Assembly: GCA_900548455.1 (NCBI GenBank)
Contig: URKQ01000001.1
Span: 339,321-403,320 of the forward strand
Reading direction: 5' to 3'
DNA length: 64,000 bases
From: an uncultured Clostridium sp.
GTDB lineage: Bacteria > Bacillota > Clostridia > Clostridiales > Clostridiaceae
Part shown: positions 59,048 through 64,000 of the stretch, piece by piece
Numbering within the stretch: position 1 is the first letter of the stretch
How the letters are laid out: every line of letters starts with the position of its first letter
The notes under the pieces: generated by a model
Database searches by the model: none
Seen by the model: only the letters and a program-made list of their open reading frames with translations
Told to the model about the DNA's origin: nothing
Program-made: the position numbers and the translations under genes

Positions 59048-60973
59048 ATGATAGAGTTACTTGTGAATAATGTAAAAAAATATAAGGGAACTAATATGGT
59101 TTTAAGGGATATATCCTTTCAGGTTTATGATGGGGAAAGAGTTGGTATTGTTGGAGTTAATGGATGTGGTAAATCAACCCTTCTAAAGTTAATTGCAGGC
59201 ATAGAAGAGCTTAATATCTATCAAGGTTCAGTAAGTCTTGGCTATGATGAGGGGAATATATCTATAACTAAGGGAGCTACCACTTCATACCTTGATCAGC
59301 TTCCAAACTATGAAGGTGAGAAGAAAGTTATTGATATTTTGACTGAACCCTTTGAAGGAGTCTTTTTACTTGAAGAAGAAATGCATAATCTTGAAGAAGA
59401 AATGAGAAATTTACAGGGACAGGATTTGAAAATTGCATTGAAAACATATAGTGAAATGCAAAATAAATTTGAGGTTATGGGTGGATATGAAGTAGATGAA
59501 AGAATCAAAAGAGTTGCATTAGGGCTTGAATTTTCAGAAGATTTTTTAAATAAGTCTTTTGGTGTTTTAAGTGGTGGAGAAAGAACTACGGTTATTTTAG
59601 GTAAGTTACTTATTGAAAAGCCAGATATATTATTACTAGATGAACCTACCAACCATTTGGACATAGCATCTATTGAATGGCTTGAAAATTACTTGAAAAG
59701 TTATAAAGGGATAGTAATTATTGTATCTCATGATAGGTATTTTTTAGACAATGTAGTAACTAAAATTATTGAAATTGAGGATAAAGAGTGTAAGACTTAT
59801 AACGGTAATTACTCTAAGTTTACTAAACTTAAAGAAGAAGCCATAATAAAACAATTTGAAGATTACAAGCAACAACAAAAAAAGATAAAGTCCATGGAAG
59901 ATACTGCAAAGACTTTAAGAGATTGGGCAGGTAGAAGTGATAATGTTAAATTTATAAAGCGAGCTGCTAGCATTGAAAAGAGATTAGAAAAGATGGATAG
60001 GATTGAAAATCCTGATTCAGAAAAAGACACCATGAAGTTAAGATTCAAAACATCTGAAAGATCTGGAAAGATTACAATAAAGGCAGAAAATTTATATAAA
60101 TCCTTTGAAGATAAGGGGATTTTTTATGATGCTAATATGATTGTAAATTATGGAGAAAGAATAGCTCTAATTGGTGAAAATGGTTGTGGGAAAACTACCT
60201 TTGTGAAGATGCTTTTAAATGAAGAAACAATAGATAGTGGGAAGGCTGAACTTGGTGCAAGTGTAAAGATGGCATATTTACCACAGAATTTTAAGTTTCA
60301 GGATGAGGATATGACACTTTTAGAGTGTTTTAGAGAAGATATATCAATTTTAGAAGGTAAGGCTAGAGAATATCTTTCTAAATTTATGTTTTATGGAAGT
60401 ACCGTATATAAAAAGGTAAGTCATTTATCTGGTGGAGAGAGGATAAGATTAAAGTTAAGCAAGCTTTTATATGAAGATATTAATTTACTTATACTGGATG
60501 AGCCGACAAACCATTTAGATATTGAATCTATAGAAACACTAGAAGAAGCTTTAGAGGATTTTAAAGGAACAATCTTCTTTATTTCCCATGATAGATATTT
60601 TATAAATAAGATTAGTAGTAGACTTATAGCAATAGAGAATGGAAACTTTAAAACTTATGAAGGAGACTACGATTATTATAGAGCTATTAAAGAAGAAGAG
60701 AAATTAGCTGAGATAAAGAAGGAGCAAGTTAAGGTTAAAGAGAAGACTAAAAAGGTTAAAAAAGTTGTGCCCAAAGAGAAAAAGTTAGACCCAAATAAGT
60801 TGGAAGCAAGGATTGAAGAACTTGAAGAAAAAATAAAAGAAATAAGTATTTCTATGGAAAATACAGGAATTGATTATAAAGAGTTAAACGACCTTTATGA
60901 AACTAAGGAGAGTTTAAGTAATGAGCTTAATGAAGTTATGGAGCTGTGGATTAAAGCACAAAATGAAGATTAA
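59048..60973 (+). CDS. ABC-F family ATPase
   Basis: 641 residues with no membrane segments and two ATPase domains. The first has GVNGCGKSTLLKL, LSGGERTTVILGKLL and LLLDEPTNHLD, the second GENGCGKTTFVKM, LSGGERIRLKLSKLL and LILDEPTNHLD. A charged linker (about 240-320) joins them. The C terminus is a lysine-rich coiled coil (about 560-640). ABC-F proteins bind the ribosomal E site and rescue stalled or drug-bound ribosomes. The long C-terminal coil is nearer the housekeeping Uup/YdiF type than short resistance types, so drug protection is possible but not shown. Confidence 0.88.
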   Translation: MIELLVNNVKKYKGTNMVLRDISFQVYDGERVGIVGVNGCGKSTLLKLIAGIEELNIYQGSVSLGYDEGNISITKGATTSYLDQLPNYEGEKKVIDILTEPFEGVFLLEEEMHNLEEEMRNLQGQDLKIALKTYSEMQNKFEVMGGYEVDERIKRVALGLEFSEDFLNKSFGVLSGGERTTVILGKLLIEKPDILLLDEPTNHLDIASIEWLENYLKSYKGIVIIVSHDRYFLDNVVTKIIEIEDKECKTYNGNYSKFTKLKEEAIIKQFEDYKQQQKKIKSMEDTAKTLRDWAGRSDNVKFIKRAASIEKRLEKMDRIENPDSEKDTMKLRFKTSERSGKITIKAENLYKSFEDKGIFYDANMIVNYGERIALIGENGCGKTTFVKMLLNEETIDSGKAELGASVKMAYLPQNFKFQDEDMTLLECFREDISILEGKAREYLSKFMFYGSTVYKKVSHLSGGERIRLKLSKLLYEDINLLILDEPTNHLDIESIETLEEALEDFKGTIFFISHDRYFINKISSRLIAIENGNFKTYEGDYDYYRAIKEEEKLAEIKKEQVKVKEKTKKVKKVVPKEKKLDPNKLEARIEELEEKIKEISISMENTGIDYKELNDLYETKESLSNELNEVMELWIKAQNED

Positions 60974-61023
60974 TATTTATGAATCAAAATGATTATAGAA
61001 GGTTTTAAGTGTGAGGTATAAAA

Positions 61024-61473
61024 ATGGAGTATAGAAAACTTCAATCAAGTGAAATTGATAAATTTGTTGAGAATAGGATTGAGTTTGTTACATCAATTAG
61101 GGATATTAAAAATGTAGATTTATTTGAAGAAAAAACTACGCAGTATATAAAAGACAACATAAATTCAGAGAACTTATTAATATATATTGCTACCGATAAT
61201 AATGAAATAATAGCTTCATGTGTTCTTTGTATTTTTCAAACTATACCACTTCCATCTAATTATGGTGGCAAGATAGGGGAGTTACTTAATGTGTATACAA
61301 AGAAAGAGTATAGAGGAAATGGACATGCATCTACATTAATAAAATTATTGTTTGATGAAGCAAAGTTAAAAGGAGTGTCTAAAATTATTTTAGAGTATAC
61401 AGATGATGGATATCCACTATATAAGTTATTAGGATTTAAAGTGTTAGATAGGCAAATGGAATATAGATTTTAA
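61024..61473 (+). CDS. GNAT family N-acetyltransferase
   Basis: 149 residues. MEYRKLQSSEIDKFVENRIEFV at the N terminus, GELLNVYTKKEYRGNGHASTLIKLLFDEA as the acetyl-CoA loop (RGNGHA), and YPLYKLLGFKVLDRQMEYRF at the end. This is the compact PF00583 form common in Firmicute accessory regions. It lies 50 bp after the ABC-F gene. Substrate unknown. Confidence 0.85.
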   Translation: MEYRKLQSSEIDKFVENRIEFVTSIRDIKNVDLFEEKTTQYIKDNINSENLLIYIATDNNEIIASCVLCIFQTIPLPSNYGGKIGELLNVYTKKEYRGNGHASTLIKLLFDEAKLKGVSKIILEYTDDGYPLYKLLGFKVLDRQMEYRF

Positions 61474-61518
61474 GTAATAGTAAAGAAACGATTGTACGAA
61501 GTGAGGATGGGGTGAATA

Positions 61519-62274
61519 ATGGATTTCAGAAAGACATTTGACCTAATACCAGAAGCATTTGATAAATATAGGCCTAGATATTGTGACGAACTCTTTAAAG
61601 AAATTATTACTGTAGGGAACTTGAATTTAAGCAAAGATGTACTTGAAATTGGCCCGGGAACGGGGCAAGCAACAGAACCTATTTTAAAAACCGGTTGTAA
61701 TTATAAGGCAATTGAGCTTGGAGAAAATTTTACACAATATATGAAAAATAAATATGAGATTTATAGCAATTTTAACATTATAAATGCTGATTTTGAAACC
61801 TACGATTTTGGAAATAACACATTTGACTTAGTGTATTCAGCAGCTACAATTCAATGGATACCTGAAGAAATAGCATTCTTAAAAGTTTATAATGTACTAA
61901 AACCTGGTGGGATTCTTGCAATGTTTATGACTCGTTCTGATGAAAAAAGTGAGAATGAAGAACTGTATAATAGGATAGAAGAAGTATATAAAGAACACTT
62001 TTTTGTTAGTCAAAGATATAACTGCAAGATGAAATATGAGAATGTTGTAAATTATGGATTTATCAATTATAAGTATAAGCAATGGAAAAAGGTAAGACAG
62101 CTTAATGCTGATCAATATATTTCATATATTAGTACACATTGCGAGCATATAACATTAGAAGAACCGTATAGGTCTAAGTTTTATGCAGGAGTAAGAAAGG
62201 CTATTCTAGATGCGGGTAATAAAATAATTATTAATGATAATATTATATTATATCTTGCTCAAAAACCGGTATAA
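61519..62274 (+). CDS. Class I SAM-dependent methyltransferase
   Basis: 251 residues. The SAM-binding motif I is VLEIGPGTGQAT, then AIELGE, ADFETYDFGNNTFDLVYSAATIQWI and VLKPGGILAMF (motifs II-III). The C-terminal part holds the acceptor site. The family includes small-molecule methyltransferases of the UbiE/tellurite type. The acceptor is unknown. It starts from GAGGATGGGGTG with a moderate ribosome site. Confidence 0.87.
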   Translation: MDFRKTFDLIPEAFDKYRPRYCDELFKEIITVGNLNLSKDVLEIGPGTGQATEPILKTGCNYKAIELGENFTQYMKNKYEIYSNFNIINADFETYDFGNNTFDLVYSAATIQWIPEEIAFLKVYNVLKPGGILAMFMTRSDEKSENEELYNRIEEVYKEHFFVSQRYNCKMKYENVVNYGFINYKYKQWKKVRQLNADQYISYISTHCEHITLEEPYRSKFYAGVRKAILDAGNKIIINDNIILYLAQKPV

Positions 62275-62509
62275 ACTCTAATTTCTACAGTAGTATAATG
62301 AAATGAAACAAGTTCATTTCATTGTGATAATTTTGAGACTGATGTTTTATAAACTGAAAGCTTTGGACTTACTACAGTTTTTATAAATTATAAACAAGAT
62401 GATGATATTAATAAGAAAAAATTTATGGAGATTGAATAATTAAATGAGTTGCTAAAAGTAATGTAACTGAGAGGAATACATTTAACATGTACTAAAGGGG
62501 GATTTTAAA
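62275..62509. other. Intergenic region with inverted repeat and possible gene remnant
   Basis: AATGAAATGAA (62297-62307) and its reverse complement (62313-62323) form a hairpin without a T run. At about 62349-62438 a frame reads TESFGLTTVFINYKQDDD to a stop without a start codon, perhaps the tail of a lost gene. I do not recognise it. Confidence 0.3.
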
Positions 62510-63037
62510 TTGACCAATATTCGTATAGAAACACCTAACCTAATTATTAGAGAATTTACACTAGAAGATGCAAAGGATGCAACATTTTATAGTCAGCAAC
62601 CCAAAGTAGCATATTGGATGTCTGATATGGTTTTACACAGCGAGGTAGAAGCACTTTCATGGATAAATTGGATAAATGAAAAATTTAATGCTACTGAACC
62701 GTTTATGATATTAGCAATTGAAAGTAAGTCTAATGGTGTATGCATTGGTGTTGTAGGGGTTCACCCCAAATATGAGATAGATAATGAGGTTGAGATTTTA
62801 TATGGGGTTTCTGATGATTACCAAAATAAAGGATATGCAACAGAAGCATCTAAAGCATTAATTCAATGGATTTTTGAAAACACTCAATTAAAATACTTAG
62901 TTGCAATCGTGAAACCAGAGAATGTTCCATCTAGAATTGTAATTGAAAAACTTGGCTTTGAATATGTTGATACTAAAGTAATACCATATGATGGTAATAT
63001 GTGTACATTTGGTTATTATAAATTAAACAATAAGTAA
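62510..63037 (+). CDS. GNAT N-acetyltransferase, RimJ/RimL-like
   Basis: 175 residues from TTG, 6 bases after AAGGGGGA. IETPNLIIREFTLEDAKD is the RimJ/RimL-type start. The acetyl-CoA loop is YQNKGYATEASKALIQWIF, and the end VKPENVPSRIVIEKLGFEYV is diagnostic of this subfamily. Members acetylate ribosomal protein N termini, spermidine or antibiotics. The target is unknown. It is followed 21 bp later by a HAD phosphatase gene. Confidence 0.87.
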   Translation: MTNIRIETPNLIIREFTLEDAKDATFYSQQPKVAYWMSDMVLHSEVEALSWINWINEKFNATEPFMILAIESKSNGVCIGVVGVHPKYEIDNEVEILYGVSDDYQNKGYATEASKALIQWIFENTQLKYLVAIVKPENVPSRIVIEKLGFEYVDTKVIPYDGNMCTFGYYKLNNK

Positions 63038-63058
63038 GGATTAGAAAAGGAGAGTTTT

Positions 63059-63832
63059 ATGGAAAAAATTCTATTATTTGATTTAGATGGAACACTTTTA
63101 GATAGTGATAAATCTATATCTCCTTTAACTTTAAATTCAATAGAAAAATGCAAAGATAAGGGATTTTTAATTGGGGTTTCAACAGCAAGGAGTGAAATAA
63201 ATTCACTCAAATTTTTAAAAGAAGTAGAACCGGATATTATAATTTCTAGTGGGGGAGCCTTAGTAAGCTATAAGGGTAAAAATATTTATAAAGCAGAATT
63301 CTCTCTGGAGGAAACTAAAAGGATTATAGAATTGGCTAGGGGACTTGGTGGAGAATCAATAGAGATTACAGTAGATACTGTGAATTGTCATTATTGGAAT
63401 TATAGCAAGAATCCTCTTGAAGATGATCCAACATGGGGAGACACTACCTACAGTGAATACATAGATTTTAATGAAAAATCACTAAAGATATGTGTAGAGT
63501 TAGGTGATGAGGATAAAGCTAAGAAGCTAGCTGAACAAATTGAACATTGCCATTATGTTAGATTTTCAGATGGTAATTGGTTTAAGTTTAGTAAAAGTAC
63601 AGGTACAAAAGATAAGGGAATTATAGAGCTTTCAAAATTTTTAAATATAGATTTGAATGATATTGTTGCATTTGGAGATGATTTTGCAGATATAGAAATG
63701 TTGAAAATTTGTGGGAAAGGTATTGCCATGGGCAATGCTATTGAAGCAGTTAAGGCAATTGCAGATGAAGTAATTGATACTAATGATAATGATGGTATTG
63801 CAAAATATTTATTAAGGAATTACTTAGAGTAG
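63059..63832 (+). CDS. HAD superfamily phosphatase, Cof type
   Basis: 257 residues: motif I LLFDLDGTLLDSDKS, motif II GVSTARSE, motif IV AFGDDFADIEML, with a cap of about 100 residues between. It resembles the HAD protein at 39413 in fold but not closely in sequence. It is probably co-transcribed with the RimJ-like gene. Substrate unknown. Confidence 0.88.
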   Translation: MEKILLFDLDGTLLDSDKSISPLTLNSIEKCKDKGFLIGVSTARSEINSLKFLKEVEPDIIISSGGALVSYKGKNIYKAEFSLEETKRIIELARGLGGESIEITVDTVNCHYWNYSKNPLEDDPTWGDTTYSEYIDFNEKSLKICVELGDEDKAKKLAEQIEHCHYVRFSDGNWFKFSKSTGTKDKGIIELSKFLNIDLNDIVAFGDDFADIEMLKICGKGIAMGNAIEAVKAIADEVIDTNDNDGIAKYLLRNYLE

Positions 63833-63893
63833 GTGGTGTTAGTTGAGATAATGATATGAAGTTAAAATACAGAATTTGGAGGGAATACATATC

Positions 63894-64000
63894 ATGAATG
63901 ATTTTGATACAATAACGAATCTTGCAATGGAATTACAATCAATAGCTCAAATTGGTCTGACTTATACGAAAGATGTTTATGATAAAGAGCGTTTTGAGAG
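63894..64000 (+). CDS. NUDIX hydrolase, N-terminal part only
   Basis: The ATG at 63894 follows TTGGAGGG and the frame is open to the window end. MNDFDTITNLAMELQSIAQ and GLTYTKDVYDKERFE match the small helical domain found at the N terminus of a NUDIX subfamily (PF12535 type). The catalytic NUDIX box would lie to the right of the window, so the activity is inferred. Confidence 0.75.
   Translation, partial: MNDFDTITNLAMELQSIAQIGLTYTKDVYDKERFE

Noticed and set aside
60978..61007. Nine-codon ORF before the GNAT gene at 61024
   Set aside because: It lacks a ribosome site and any hairpin with the downstream start, unlike the other leaders.

Overview
The window is strongly AT-rich, Gram-positive-type DNA with strong GGAGG ribosome binding sites, many intrinsic terminators, PRD/RAT antitermination, SPOCS-domain (spore-coat-type) proteins and clostridial families (DUF1062, CD3324). 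All of this points to a member of Clostridium or a close relative. I see no rRNA, tRNA, CRISPR array or prophage.

Layout. 1-8.4 kb: the end of a DUF3021 membrane protein, an autoregulated MarR/FUSC-exporter pair, a Bax-inhibitor-1 protein, an MBOAT acyltransferase with its DHHW partner (polysaccharide O-acetylation), a small mobile element, and two FAD oxidoreductases of the glycerol-3-phosphate dehydrogenase neighbourhood. 8.4-9.3 kb: three tandem copies of a structured, apparently minus-strand, non-coding element. 9.3-15.8 kb: a histidine kinase and a TPR-output response regulator, divergent from a potassium-uptake operon with four TrkA-N-like subunits (two degenerate), TrkH and an OB-fold protein. 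16-29.1 kb: a cluster of SPOCS and DUF11 repeat proteins, including one of 2692 residues with 18 DUF11 units; probably spore surface. 29.3-33 kb: an adenylate-forming enzyme, a coiled-coil protein and a DadA-type oxidoreductase.

33-39.2 kb is a glucose module: pfkA, a BglG-type antiterminator, PTS EIICBA, HPr and enzyme I. pfkA and ptsG each have a RAT site overlapping a terminator, so one antiterminator probably couples uptake to phosphofructokinase. 39.4-43.9 kb: a HAD phosphatase, a lipoprotein and the KDG branch (IclR-type KdgR, a KdgA fusion, KdgK) with a clear operator. 44-47.7 kb: a second copy of the mobile element with a perfect 8-bp target duplication, a HxlR/flavoprotein pair and an M28 peptidase.

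47.7-64 kb is an accessory self-defence region: six GNAT acetyltransferases, MerR, MATE efflux, an S66 (MccF-type) peptidase, MazG-like, radical SAM, DUF1062, CD3324, ABC-F, a methyltransferase and a NUDIX gene cut by the window edge. Four of its genes are preceded by short leader peptides with alternative RNA hairpins. The MATE leader has mutually exclusive pairings like an erm translational switch. The DUF1062 and CD3324 leaders are a homologous pair whose Shine-Dalgarno-masking helix shows a compensatory change. These leaders, and the triple RNA array at 8.6-9.3 kb, are the most promising undescribed elements here.
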